Below are positions 1 through 8,595 of a stretch of DNA of 20,767 nt, in pieces (the first letter of the stretch is position 1; each line of letters begins with the position of its first letter). The notes under the pieces are model-generated. The model saw nothing but the letters and a program-made list of their open reading frames with translations. It did not search any database and was not told the DNA's origin. The DNA lies in NCBI GenBank assembly GCA_902495705.1, contig CABUXT010000034.1, positions 1 through 20,767 on the forward strand, in the 5' to 3' direction. The translations under genes were made by a program, and so were the position numbers. This stretch comes from an uncultured cyanobacterium (GTDB lineage: Bacteria; Cyanobacteriota; Vampirovibrionia; Gastranaerophilales; Gastranaerophilaceae).

Positions 1-108
1 TCTTGGATTATTGGCGGCTCGACCGGCTCAACGCAGCTCTCGCCAAGACGTGCTGGGTTCACTTCGTTCACACGGCGCACTTGCCAAAATCCGCAGTTCA
101 GGATGACA
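1..108. repeat. Truncated long palindromic repeat, inverted copy of 20329-20436
   Basis: This stretch is the reverse complement of 20329-20436 with only two differences (at 64 and 102). It is much more GC-rich than the surrounding genes. It ends in TTCAGGATGACA, which is one outer arm of the palindromic shell described at 11113-11139. The other arm would lie just upstream of position 1, so the element is cut by the window edge. It contains no convincing gene. Confidence 0.9.
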
Positions 109-118
109 GTTAAGTAGG

Positions 119-136
119 GTGGGCGGGTTATCCCAC
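119..136. repeat. Small GTGGG/CCCAC hairpin
   Basis: GTGGG (119-123) and CCCAC (132-136) form a short hairpin next to the long repeat. It resembles a decayed version of the perfect GGTGGGC/GCCCACC hairpin at 13122-13143. The rest of 137-238 is AT-rich and shows nothing that I can call with confidence; it should contain the promoter of the small gene at 256. Confidence 0.4.
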
Positions 137-255
137 AAACATAAACCTTCTTCCCCCACCTCCGTTACATATCTTAAAACAATGTTATGATTAATTAAAA
201 AATGGGTATATGTAAGGTATAGCTAAATCAAAATTTCGGTGGAGGATATTACATA

Positions 256-435
256 ATGGAAGCAGCTTTAAGACAAAATATTTCATTTGATATAATCAGC
301 AAAATTAAAACAATGAGCGATTCTTTCAAGATTTCTAAAATTGAAGAAATGCTCTCCGATTGCTTAGAAAAAATGCCAAACGAAACTCCAATAAACTACA
401 TCGGCGAACTGAACAAAAATGACATTATGCACTAA
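256..435 (+). CDS. Small hypothetical protein, 59 residues
   Basis: An open frame starts at an ATG preceded by a good ribosome binding site, GGAGG at 241-245, ten bases upstream. The product begins MEAALRQNISFDIISKI and ends NKNDIMH. It is mostly charged and helical in appearance, has one cysteine, and shows no signal peptide or membrane segment. I do not recognise a family. It is followed by an 89-base gap with a possible promoter before the activase gene, so it may be a separate transcript. The strong ribosome binding site and normal codon use argue for a real gene; the short length leaves doubt. Confidence 0.6.
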   Translation: MEAALRQNISFDIISKIKTMSDSFKISKIEEMLSDCLEKMPNETPINYIGELNKNDIMH

Positions 436-466
436 GTTAATAGTGTAAACAAATATTTTTAAAAAT

Positions 467-497
467 TTGCCAAAAACAAGAATGTTCGTGCTATCAT
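467..497 (+). promoter_or_regulatory. Possible promoter of the 525-2908 operon
   Basis: TTGCCA (467-472) and an extended -10, TG-C-TATCAT (489-497), are separated by a long 19-base spacer. It lies in the only gap upstream of the operon. A second -10-like TATAGT with an upstream TG occurs at 503-511 but is very close to the ribosome binding site. Confidence 0.3.
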
Positions 498-524
498 AAT
501 ACTGTTATAGTAAAGGAAGAAAAA

Positions 525-1529
525 ATGAGTTTAACAGTATATTTAGGGATAGACGTAGGTTCAGTTACAACAAAATTAGCTCTTGTTGATGAGACAGGCA
601 AATATGTTGACAGCGTAATGCTTAAAACTGCAGGCAAACCTGTTATGGCAGTTCAAACAGGTTTGAACAGATTATACGAAAAAAGAATTACGGAATACGA
701 TGTAAAAGGCGTTGGGACAACAGGGTCAGGACGTGCTCTTGCAGGTTCTTTAGTTGGTGCTGATGTTGTTAAAAACGAAATCACAGCCCATGCCGTTGCT
801 GCAAGTACAAACATTCCGGGAGTTCAAACAATTCTTGAAATCGGCGGACAAGACAGTAAAATTATCATCTTGCGTGATGGTATCGTTACAGACTTTGCGA
901 TGAATACCGTTTGTGCAGCAGGTACAGGAAGTTTCTTAGACCACCAAGCACAAAGATTAAATGTTCCGATTGAAGAATTTGGTGAAACTGCACTTCGCTC
1001 TACTAACCCTGCAAGAATCGCAGGAAGATGCGGTGTATTTGCAGAAAGTGACCTTATCCACAAACAACAATTAGGCTACCCTGTAGAAGATTTGTTATAC
1101 GGTCTTTGCCAAGCTTTGGTTAGAAACTATTTAAGTAACTTGGCTTTGGGTAAAGAACTTTTACCGACAGTATCTTTCCAAGGTGGTGTAGCAACAAATA
1201 CAGGCATGGTTAAAGCTTTTGAAGAAGCTTTGAACACAAAAATCGTTGTTCCTGAAAACCACCAAACAATGGGGGCAATCGGTGCAGCATTACTTGCAAT
1301 GGAAAATCACCAATACACCGAAACTCCAACAAAATTCAAAGGTTGGAATGTTGCTGAAATGCACTTCTCATCTATTACTTGCGGATGCACAGGATGTTCT
1401 AACAACTGTGAAGTCATTACAATTGTTGAAGGTGTAAATGAAGTTCAACACGTTGAAAAAATTAAAGACGTCAAAGGCAACATTATCGCTCGTTGGGGCG
1501 GAACTTGCGGACGTTGGGATATTAGTTAA
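525..1529 (+). CDS. BadF/BcrA-type acyl-CoA dehydratase activase (2-hydroxyacyl-CoA dehydratase activator family)
   Basis: This is a 334-residue ASKHA-fold ATPase of the family that donates an electron, with ATP hydrolysis, to 2-hydroxyacyl-CoA dehydratases and related enzymes. The phosphate-binding start LGIDVGSVTTK (7-17), EIGGQDSK (105-112), and the two family cysteines in VCAAGTGSFLD (Cys130) and GRCGVFAESD (Cys169) are all present. In the family these two cysteines hold a [4Fe-4S] cluster shared by a homodimer. Single-domain activators are usually about 260 residues. This one has an extra C-terminal part of about 60 residues with Cys286, 288, 291, 295 and 328 (ITCGCTGCSNNCEV and GGTCGRWD), like the segment that follows the activase domains in large fused activase proteins. 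The dehydratase partner is not in this window, so the substrate is unknown. The ribosome binding site is GGAAG before ATG 525. The next gene starts 18 bases after the stop, suggesting an operon. Confidence 0.88.
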   Translation: MSLTVYLGIDVGSVTTKLALVDETGKYVDSVMLKTAGKPVMAVQTGLNRLYEKRITEYDVKGVGTTGSGRALAGSLVGADVVKNEITAHAVAASTNIPGVQTILEIGGQDSKIIILRDGIVTDFAMNTVCAAGTGSFLDHQAQRLNVPIEEFGETALRSTNPARIAGRCGVFAESDLIHKQQLGYPVEDLLYGLCQALVRNYLSNLALGKELLPTVSFQGGVATNTGMVKAFEEALNTKIVVPENHQTMGAIGAALLAMENHQYTETPTKFKGWNVAEMHFSSITCGCTGCSNNCEVITIVEGVNEVQHVEKIKDVKGNIIARWGGTCGRWDIS

Positions 1530-1547
1530 TTAGGATTATAAAATATA

Positions 1548-2219
1548 ATGCAAAATTTTGGGCAAAATACTCAAAGAACTTCAATATTGAAGGAATTGTC
1601 CGGCGGTAATGTCGAACTCGGAGAGGCTTTTGCCCTTATTATTAACGACATGGTTGTTCAAAGCGGAATAACCAACCCAAAAGCCGAACCATTTGATGTT
1701 GTTCCTGATTCGTGGAGAAAACTTGCATCAAAGCCAAATAAAACACCTGATGAGATAAAAGAATTAGATACAACATTTAAAGAAGAGATTCAATCACTTG
1801 CAGAATCATACTTGCTATTTATGGCAAGAGAGACTCGCAACCTCACAGGTAAACTTGATTACATGCAATATGAAAAATATATGCTAAAATACAGATTTGG
1901 CAGATATGATGTTATGAACAAACCTGAATATCTGACCAAAATCAAAATTCAGATAAAAAATGCATTCAAAAAAATATCAGCGCATGGCGAACCTACAGGG
2001 GACAATTTGATTGACAAATACGATATGGCTGCTTTTATTTATGCAATTTCAACAAAATCAAGACGTGGAGCAAATAACGAATTTTTAGGGTTTGAAATCA
2101 ACGGAATAATCAAACCTGAAGAATATGCTGTTAATGAAAACAACTTATTTCAAGAAGAAGATAACTTATTTTCTTTGAAATTACGTCTTGCGTTCAAAAT
2201 GTTAAATAACAAAATGTAG
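1548..2219 (+). CDS. Hypothetical protein with EF-hand-like segments
   Basis: The 223-residue protein has no signal peptide or membrane helix. Three stretches look like degenerate calcium-binding EF-hand loops followed by an acidic helix: TRNLTGKLDYMQYEKYM (96-112), SAHGEPTGDNLIDKYDMAAFI (144-164, within the 20-residue core GEPTGDNLIDKYDMAAF) and FEINGIIKPEEY (182-193). None has the full set of acidic ligands, and the second carries extra residues in its loop, so calcium binding is uncertain. The resemblance is my reading of the pattern, not a database match. The gene sits 18 bases after the activase, and its stop codon overlaps the ribosome binding site of the next gene, so it is likely cotranscribed with both. 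The only upstream signal is a weak AGGATT. A link to the activase is suggested only by position. Confidence 0.75.
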   Translation: MQNFGQNTQRTSILKELSGGNVELGEAFALIINDMVVQSGITNPKAEPFDVVPDSWRKLASKPNKTPDEIKELDTTFKEEIQSLAESYLLFMARETRNLTGKLDYMQYEKYMLKYRFGRYDVMNKPEYLTKIKIQIKNAFKKISAHGEPTGDNLIDKYDMAAFIYAISTKSRRGANNEFLGFEINGIIKPEEYAVNENNLFQEEDNLFSLKLRLAFKMLNNKM

Positions 2220-2230
2220 GAGTTTTGAAA

Positions 2231-2908
2231 ATGAAAAAACTTGTATTATCTTTATTTATATTATCTGTAATGTTATTACCTCAACAGACAAGAGCTATTG
2301 AAAACATTACAAGCCTTGACGATGCGGAGCAACAAGTTAGCGCAATATCAGAAACCTCTGAAACAAAACCTATTCAGGCAGAAGTTTCATTTGATTGGCT
2401 TGATATTTCACAAACTCAAAGAGATTCAAATATCGAATATTACAAAAAACTTCTATTTGACGAAAACTCAAGCAACATTTATTTTTCAAAAGATGAATTT
2501 AAAACTCAATTTGCAAAATATTTTAAAGACAGAGATTTTAAACATCACTATTTCTTAACAAATAATGGGGTTACGGAAGATGAAGATGCAAAATATTGTG
2601 CATTTTATTTCAAAAAAAACACCCTTGTTATGTATGCAATCCAGTATAAAAACAATCCGACAAATGCGTTTTATTATAGCGCTTACGGCAAATTATATTA
2701 CACAGATGTAATGTCAAAAGAATATCCGAATTTTCCTTACACATCTATGCAATATGACAGAAAAGGTCAATTGAAAAGCGCAATTTATTTTGCCTCAAAA
2801 GATTTGCAATATATGTACGGACCTGAAAAAGAATTTCAAGGCATTTGGTACAAAGACAAAATGTATGACAAAAACGGCAAACAAACAATCACTCGTACCA
2901 ACTGGTAG
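2231..2908 (+). CDS. Secreted hypothetical protein, 225 residues
   Basis: I place the start at ATG 2231 rather than TTG 2225, because AGGAG (2218-2222) is eight bases from the ATG but only two from the TTG. The ribosome binding site overlaps the stop of the previous gene, which points to translational coupling. The N-terminus is a clear signal peptide: KK, then a hydrophobic core (LVLSLFILSVMLLP), then QQTRA with likely cleavage before IENITS. There is no lipobox cysteine. The mature part is rich in Tyr, Phe, Lys and Asn. Its second half alternates short strands such as YYSAYGKLYYTDV and MYDKNGKQT, somewhat like MORN or toxin-antitoxin-type YD repeats. I do not recognise a family. It should act outside the cytoplasmic membrane. 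Confidence 0.75.
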   Translation: MKKLVLSLFILSVMLLPQQTRAIENITSLDDAEQQVSAISETSETKPIQAEVSFDWLDISQTQRDSNIEYYKKLLFDENSSNIYFSKDEFKTQFAKYFKDRDFKHHYFLTNNGVTEDEDAKYCAFYFKKNTLVMYAIQYKNNPTNAFYYSAYGKLYYTDVMSKEYPNFPYTSMQYDRKGQLKSAIYFASKDLQYMYGPEKEFQGIWYKDKMYDKNGKQTITRTNW

Positions 2909-2945
2909 AAACTCCGTCACAATAGTATAAATATCACATTTTATT

Positions 2946-2974
2946 TTTACAACTTGGCATGTTTAAGATATAAT
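2946..2974 (+). promoter_or_regulatory. alaS promoter
   Basis: TTTACA (2946-2951), a 17-base spacer and a perfect TATAAT (2969-2974) predict transcription from about 2981. This lies downstream of an in-frame TTG at 2954, which rules that codon out as the alaS start and supports ATG 3017. Confidence 0.75.
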
Positions 2975-3016
2975 TTTCTTATAAAAAGTAGTATTAAAAG
3001 AAGGAAATTACAGATT

Positions 3017-5641
3017 ATGCTAGGCGGAAATGAAATTAGAAAATTATATTTAGACTATTTTAAAAATAAACGTCAACATACAGTTGTAGAAAGTTCAAGT
3101 CTTGTACCTGACAACCCTACGGTATTGTTGACTACAGCAGGCATGTTGCAATTCTTGCCAATATTTTTGGGAATTACACCTTGTCCTTATGAACCTGCAA
3201 GAGCAACATCTTGCCAAAAATGCGCAAGAGCAGGCGGAAAAGATTCAGATATTGAAAACGTAGGTAGAACACCACGCCACCACACATTCTTTGAAATGTT
3301 AGGGAACTTCTCTTTTGGCGATTACTATAAAAAAGAAATTATTCCTTGGGCTTGGGAATTTGTAACCGAAGTTTTGAAATTAGACAAAGACAGACTTTGG
3401 ATTACAATCTACGAAACAGATGATGAAGCGTTCGACATTTGGAGAAGTGTAGGAGTTCCAGCAGAAAGAATTAAACGTAAAGGTAAAAAAGACAACTTCT
3501 GGGGACCTCCGGGGGCATCAGGTTCTTGCGGACCATGTTCAGAAATTCACTACGATTTGGGCGAACAATACAAATGTGACGACCCTAATTGCGGTATCGA
3601 CACTTGCGAATGTGACAGATGGGTTGAAATTTGGAATCTTGTATTTACAGAATTGTACCAAGATGAAGAAGGCAACCAATCTCCTCTAGGCAAGAAAAAC
3701 GTTGATACAGGCATGGGCTTAGAACGTATTGCTATGGTATGCCAAGGAGTTGCATCAACTTTTGAAACAGATTTATTAAAACCAATTATGGACAAAGTAT
3801 CAGAAATGAGCGGAGTTCCTTATAAAAAATCTGAAAAAACAGATGTTTCTCTAAGAATTATCACAGACCACGCAAGATGCGTATCATTCTTGATTTCTGA
3901 CGGTGTTATCCCCGGAAATGAAGGAAGAAGTTATGTTTTGCGTATGATTTTGAGACGTGCATTGCGTCACGGCAAAATTTTGGGAATGGAATTACCATTC
4001 TTATATAAATTGGTTGACGTAATTGTTGAAAACTATGGCGAAGCATACCCTGATTTGGTTAAAAACAAACAAAAAATTATCGATACAATTAAAAAAGAAG
4101 AAGAACGTTTTGCAAAAACTCTTGACAGAGGTTACAAAATGCTTGATGAATTTATCGATACGAAAAAAGACATTGATGGCGAAAGTGCATTCAAACTTTA
4201 CGATACTTTCGGTTTCCCATTTGAATTAACCAAAGAAATCGCAGAAGAAAACGGCTTGAAAATTGATGAAGCAGGCTTTAAAGCAGCAATGCAAGAGCAA
4301 AAAGAACGCGCAAAAGCTGCAACTGCCAAAATCAGTGTAACAGGCGATATGAAATATGCTAAAATCGAAAAAGAAGTTGGCTCAACTGAATTTATCGGAT
4401 ATAGCGAAAATGAATGTTCAGATGCTAAAATTTTGGCTCAAGTAGAGGGTGAAGGATACGTTGATATCGTATTAAATAAAACTCCATTCTACGCTGAATG
4501 TGGTGGTCAAGTCGGTGATAGCGGCTACTTAGAAAGTGCAAACCTAAAAGCCGAAGTTTTAACAACTTTCAAAGTAAACGACTTATATGTTCACAGATGT
4601 AATGTTCTAAACGGAGAAGTTACAATCGGAGATGTTGTAAAAGCATCAATTGATGTTCCAAGAAGAGAAGAAATCAGACTTCACCACACATCTGCTCACT
4701 TACTTCAAGCTGCACTTGTTAAAGTTCTTGGTTCAGAAGTAAAACAAGCAGGTTCTTATGTTGAAGAAAACCGTATGAGATTTGACTTTACATTCTCAAG
4801 AGCAATGAAACCTGAAGAAATCGTAAAAACAGAAAACTTGATGAACAAATGGATTGGTGAAGGCTACAAAGTTGACACAAAAGTTATGGGCATCAAAGAG
4901 GCTGAAATGACAGGTGCAACTGCTCTATTTGGCGAAAAATACGGTGACACCGTTAGAGTTGTTTCCATCCAAAAAGAAACTCCAAACGGTATTGATTGCA
5001 TTTCAAAAGAATTTTGTGCAGGTACTCACGCTCGTCAATTGATTGACCTAAGACTTGCTAAAATCATTTCAGAAAGTGCAATTGCTGCAGGCACAAGACG
5101 TATTGAAGTTGTTGTATCAAAAGCAGCAATCGAATACTTAAATGCTAAATCAACAGAAATCGACAAACTTTCTACAAAATTCAAATCTCACTTCGATGAA
5201 GTTGTAGAACGTGTTGATAAACTTTCTGATGAAAACAGAGAACTTCAAAAACATGTTGAAAAACTTGAAGAAGAAAATGCAAGAAACAAATTTGCATCAT
5301 TCATTTCAAGAGCTCAAGATATTGAAGGCGGCAAGTTGTTCATTTCTAAAGTTGAAGGACTTAAACCAATCGGTATTAAAATCGGTTTGGAATTTTTGTC
5401 TAACAAACTGGGCAACAGCGTAATTATCCTTGCAGGCGAAACAACAGTTGCGGTTAAAGTTTCTGACAACTTTGTTAAACTCGGTATCAATGCCGGTAAA
5501 CTTGTTGGCGAAATTGCAAGAGCAACCGGTGCAAACGGCGGTGGTCGTCCAAACTTTGCTCAAGGTGGTGTAAAAGACGCATCTAAGTTAGATGAAATTT
5601 TGACAAAAGTTGAAGAAGAAATCAAATCTGTCAAAGCTTAA
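3017..5641 (+). CDS. alaS: Alanine--tRNA ligase
   Basis: The 874-residue product charges tRNA-Ala with alanine and edits mischarged Ser and Gly. The length is typical for bacterial AlaRS. The catalytic domain comes first (LVPDNPTVLLTTAGMLQF near residue 30, then RTPRHHTFFEMLGNFSFGDY). The editing domain follows, with the metal site HHTSAH (His near 555 and 559) and CAGTH (Cys near 667, His near 671). A coiled linker (KLSDENRELQKHVEKLEEEN) leads to the C-Ala domain with GGGRPNFAQGG near residue 841. I chose ATG 3017, preceded by AGAAGGA. The frame can be extended to TTG 2954, but that codon lies inside the promoter. A terminator follows directly, so alaS appears to be transcribed alone. Nothing appears truncated. 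Confidence 0.97.
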   Translation: MLGGNEIRKLYLDYFKNKRQHTVVESSSLVPDNPTVLLTTAGMLQFLPIFLGITPCPYEPARATSCQKCARAGGKDSDIENVGRTPRHHTFFEMLGNFSFGDYYKKEIIPWAWEFVTEVLKLDKDRLWITIYETDDEAFDIWRSVGVPAERIKRKGKKDNFWGPPGASGSCGPCSEIHYDLGEQYKCDDPNCGIDTCECDRWVEIWNLVFTELYQDEEGNQSPLGKKNVDTGMGLERIAMVCQGVASTFETDLLKPIMDKVSEMSGVPYKKSEKTDVSLRIITDHARCVSFLISDGVIPGNEGRSYVLRMILRRALRHGKILGMELPFLYKLVDVIVENYGEAYPDLVKNKQKIIDTIKKEEERFAKTLDRGYKMLDEFIDTKKDIDGESAFKLYDTFGFPFELTKEIAEENGLKIDEAGFKAAMQEQKERAKAATAKISVTGDMKYAKIEKEVGSTEFIGYSENECSDAKILAQVEGEGYVDIVLNKTPFYAECGGQVGDSGYLESANLKAEVLTTFKVNDLYVHRCNVLNGEVTIGDVVKASIDVPRREEIRLHHTSAHLLQAALVKVLGSEVKQAGSYVEENRMRFDFTFSRAMKPEEIVKTENLMNKWIGEGYKVDTKVMGIKEAEMTGATALFGEKYGDTVRVVSIQKETPNGIDCISKEFCAGTHARQLIDLRLAKIISESAIAAGTRRIEVVVSKAAIEYLNAKSTEIDKLSTKFKSHFDEVVERVDKLSDENRELQKHVEKLEEENARNKFASFISRAQDIEGGKLFISKVEGLKPIGIKIGLEFLSNKLGNSVIILAGETTVAVKVSDNFVKLGINAGKLVGEIARATGANGGGRPNFAQGGVKDASKLDEILTKVEEEIKSVKA

Positions 5642-5665
5642 AATTTGAAAAAATTTCTATAAATG

Positions 5666-5694
5666 CCCCGCAAAAAATATTTTGTGGGGTTTTT
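5666..5694 (+). terminator. Rho-independent terminator of alaS
   Basis: CCCCGCAAAA (5666-5675) pairs with TTTTGTGGGG (5680-5689), with one G-U pair and a 4-base loop, and is followed by TTTTT. It lies 24 bases after the alaS stop. Confidence 0.85.
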
Positions 5695-5721
5695 ATATAA
5701 AAAAGTAGAAGGAGAATATAT

Positions 5722-5976
5722 ATGGCATTTAAAGTAAACAGTTTAAACCCATTTGATAAAGGATTTTTCGGAAAAACAATGCAAGCTTATGCAAAAGAAA
5801 ACAAAGGAAAAGTGCTAACACCATCTAAACTTGAACTATCAAGTATTGATGATTTAAACAAATATTTTTCAAAGAAAATGGTTACTGAAAGATTGGAAAA
5901 ATCTCCTACAACAGATGTTTTCAAGGCAGAAACACATATTGAACCGGACTTTAGTTTTCCAAATCTTATTCAATAG
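5722..5976 (+). CDS. Small hypothetical protein, 84 residues
   Basis: The frame starts at ATG 5722 after a strong AAGGAGA (5709-5715). The product begins MAFKVNSLNPFDKGFFGKTM and is lysine-rich, with no signal peptide, membrane segment or cysteine. Its second half (SSIDDLNKYFSKKMVTERLE) is probably helical. I do not recognise a family. It starts only 28 bases after the alaS terminator and I see no separate promoter, so expression may depend on read-through. A perfect terminator follows. The strong ribosome binding site and the clean boundaries make it a credible gene. Confidence 0.65.
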   Translation: MAFKVNSLNPFDKGFFGKTMQAYAKENKGKVLTPSKLELSSIDDLNKYFSKKMVTERLEKSPTTDVFKAETHIEPDFSFPNLIQ

Positions 5977-5998
5977 AAATTTATAATTAAAACAAACT

Positions 5999-6033
5999 AA
6001 AAAGGTCAGGATTTTGAATATCCTGACCTTTTT
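5999..6033. terminator. Bidirectional terminator between convergent genes
   Basis: AAAAAGGTCAGGAT (5999-6012) and ATCCTGACCTTTTT (6020-6033) form a perfect 14-bp stem with a 7-base loop. There is a T-run on each strand, so it can end both the 5722 gene and the minus-strand GH57 gene whose stop is at 6048. Confidence 0.9.
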
Positions 6034-6047
6034 AATATCATTATCTT

Positions 6048-8576
6048 TTAAGCTAATGCCAATTTATCTAACTTAACCTTGTAAAAATCGACATTTATAT
6101 TCAATCTCACACCGATTTCAAGCAACAATTTCACAAACTTGATATCTTTGTCTTTTGGAGATTCCATATTATTTGCAATGATATCACCGATTCTATGGTA
6201 AATCTTGTTATAATAAATATTTTGAGCCTCTGAAATATCAATTTGCAGGTCTAATTTTTCAATTATGTCAAACAAATCAACTATCGCATCTGCCTGTTGG
6301 ATTTCAAAACTCTTAGTCAAGCGATTCAAATTCATAATAATTTTCTTTGCAAAGCTATTATTTGACGGAGTTTTGTCAATTTCAATATTCATCTTTTTAG
6401 ATTCAAAATTGATATCCATAATTTGTTGAATAATTGAACGGTCAACAAAACCATCACTATGAGCCAACAAATCATTATACTTATGACTCATCGCATATCC
6501 TGCAGAGATTTTAAACTCGGTCGGAATTTCCAAACCTAAACTTTGCATGTGATAAATTGAACCCTTGCCTTGGTCATACATATCTTTATATGTATCAGCA
6601 AATTTTTCCATTTGGTCTTTCAATAAGATTTGAAGAATTTTCTTTCTTTCTTCAATAAAGATATCCTTCAATGTGAAATACTCTTTACCGAATTTTTCGT
6701 CCAAAGCTCTGATAATTTCAGTGAATGGTTTTAGCATAAATGTTTTTATCAAAGATTGTTTCAAGTTTTGGTATTCTTCATTGTTTGAAAATTCTTTTAT
6801 TGCACAGTGGAAATCACCATCTGAATACTGCATCAGGGCGAACATCAAGTCTACTCTTTGCAAGGTAACTTTTGAACGGATTTCGATATGACCGATTACA
6901 AAGTTTGAATTACTTTTTTCAACTCTTTGGTAATCATCTTGTTTTACTGTGTAGCAATAAACATCTTCCTCTTCTTCAAAATCTTGATACAAAGAAGATA
7001 TTGCCCACAAACAAGCAATCTGTTTTGCAGTAACAACAGAAGGTCTTACAAACCGTTCATAAATATCACGACCTGTGCCATACTCTTGAATATTACTTTT
7101 TGCTTGAGCTAATATTTCCAAGAAATGCTCTTCAAAATCTTCATTACTGAATCTGGCAGCCAATTGCATAGCACGCGCAGCGTATTTCATAATCTGAACA
7201 GTTTCAATACCGGAAATTTCAGAGAAGAACCAACCGCAGCTTGTGTACATCAACAAGGCTTGACGTTGAATTTCCAACAACTCCATACCGCGGATTCTGT
7301 CTTCTTCTGACAAATCAGCTTTGAAATGCTCTTTTTGGAACTTTTTAATATTTGAATAACTTCTATCAAGTATAACTTCGATATACTGATTACGAACTTC
7401 CCAAACATCGTTGTTATAATATTTTGCACCTTCACGCTCAAAAATCTCTGCAAAATGGTCTCTCAAATAGTCAAGCGCATTCCTCAACGGCTCTCTCCAT
7501 TTTTGATTCCACCCAGGGTGACCACCTGTTGAACAACCGCAATCTTCTTTCCATCTGCCAACACCATGGAAACAGCTCCAAGAAGATGCCTGTTTGATAT
7601 CAGCCTCATAATCACTTCTGTATTTTGCCAAATATTCAGCGTAATTTGTGATTTTGAAACCTTCATCTTCGGCTTTAATTTTCAACACATAAGAAAGTGC
7701 CATATCACCAAATTTTGTATGGTGACCGTAACTTTCACCATCTGTTGCAATATTTATCAATTGCGGATAGTCTCTGAGTTCAGACACCCCTTCTTTTAAA
7801 CGTTTGATAAACTTGTTACCATCGGTTAATAATTCATCAAAAGCAACAGAACGAGAAATTGCCCCATCATAGAAGAACAAATCAATTGATTTTTTAGGGT
7901 CACTTTTGATTGTGTATTTGTAAGACCTTGCAGGGTCGATATTGCCCCAGCTTACATCTTGCCAATTTTTGTCAGAAGACTTTTTCATCTTCAAAGCTTG
8001 ATATGGAGACAATACGGTGAATTTGATTCCGTTATCGACCAAAACATTAAGAGTTGCATCATCAACAGCAGTTTCTGCAAGCCAAATACCTTCAGGTTTT
8101 CTGCCAAAACGATATTCAAAATCACGAATACCCCATTTTACCTGAGTTTCTTTGTCTCTGTTATTTGCAAGCGGCATAATTATGTGGTTGTAAACCTGCG
8201 CCATTGCATTACCATGACCCTCGTGCTGTGAAATACTTTCAATATCAGCTTTGATAATTCTTTCATAAGTCAAAGGAGCATAAGTTTCTAACCAAGAAAG
8301 CAAAGTCGGTCCAAAGTTAAAACTCATATATTCATAGTTATTAACAATGTCCAAAATTCGATTACGGTTGTCAACAATACGAGAAACTGAGTTTGGGTTG
8401 TAACACTCTTTGCAAATCCTTTCATTCCAATCGTGATAAGGAAGTGCACTGTCTTGCAATTCAATAGCCTCCAACCACGGATTTTCTCTCGGTGGTTGAT
8501 AGAAGTGTCCATGAATTGTTAAAAATTTCTCATTTTTTGCCGTTTTTGTATTGTCGTTTGCCATAATCTTGTCCAT
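6048..8576 (-). CDS. Glycoside hydrolase family 57 protein with DUF3536 domain
   Basis: The 842-residue protein belongs to GH57, a family of retaining alpha-glucan hydrolases, transferases and branching enzymes. The N-terminal part has the family opening HGHFYQPPRE (22-31). The likely nucleophile is Glu168 in GIWLAETAVD, and the likely acid/base is Asp279 in IATDGESYGHH. The region from about residue 330 onward (CSTGGHPGWNQKWREPL, then a long helical part) fits DUF3536, a C-terminal domain of some GH57 proteins that are common in cyanobacteria. There is no signal peptide, so it probably acts on cytoplasmic storage glucan; the exact reaction cannot be told. The start is uncertain: ATG at 8576 has AAGG only one base away, whereas the second ATG (8564, giving MANDN) has better room for ribosome binding. 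It follows the 8596-9096 gene by 19 bases and probably shares its transcript. Confidence 0.9.
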   Translation of the reverse strand: MDKIMANDNTKTAKNEKFLTIHGHFYQPPRENPWLEAIELQDSALPYHDWNERICKECYNPNSVSRIVDNRNRILDIVNNYEYMSFNFGPTLLSWLETYAPLTYERIIKADIESISQHEGHGNAMAQVYNHIIMPLANNRDKETQVKWGIRDFEYRFGRKPEGIWLAETAVDDATLNVLVDNGIKFTVLSPYQALKMKKSSDKNWQDVSWGNIDPARSYKYTIKSDPKKSIDLFFYDGAISRSVAFDELLTDGNKFIKRLKEGVSELRDYPQLINIATDGESYGHHTKFGDMALSYVLKIKAEDEGFKITNYAEYLAKYRSDYEADIKQASSWSCFHGVGRWKEDCGCSTGGHPGWNQKWREPLRNALDYLRDHFAEIFEREGAKYYNNDVWEVRNQYIEVILDRSYSNIKKFQKEHFKADLSEEDRIRGMELLEIQRQALLMYTSCGWFFSEISGIETVQIMKYAARAMQLAARFSNEDFEEHFLEILAQAKSNIQEYGTGRDIYERFVRPSVVTAKQIACLWAISSLYQDFEEEEDVYCYTVKQDDYQRVEKSNSNFVIGHIEIRSKVTLQRVDLMFALMQYSDGDFHCAIKEFSNNEEYQNLKQSLIKTFMLKPFTEIIRALDEKFGKEYFTLKDIFIEERKKILQILLKDQMEKFADTYKDMYDQGKGSIYHMQSLGLEIPTEFKISAGYAMSHKYNDLLAHSDGFVDRSIIQQIMDINFESKKMNIEIDKTPSNNSFAKKIIMNLNRLTKSFEIQQADAIVDLFDIIEKLDLQIDISEAQNIYYNKIYHRIGDIIANNMESPKDKDIKFVKLLLEIGVRLNINVDFYKVKLDKLALA

Positions 8577-8595
8577 ACCTTATTTAATAAAAATC

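Noticed and set aside
2954..3016. Upstream TTG start for alaS adding 21 residues
   Set aside because: It lies between the -35 and -10 of a near-consensus promoter and the extra residues do not resemble AlaRS N-termini.
7125..8231. Several plus-strand frames opposite the GH57 gene
   Set aside because: They are antisense shadows of a well-supported coding region and lack ribosome binding sites.
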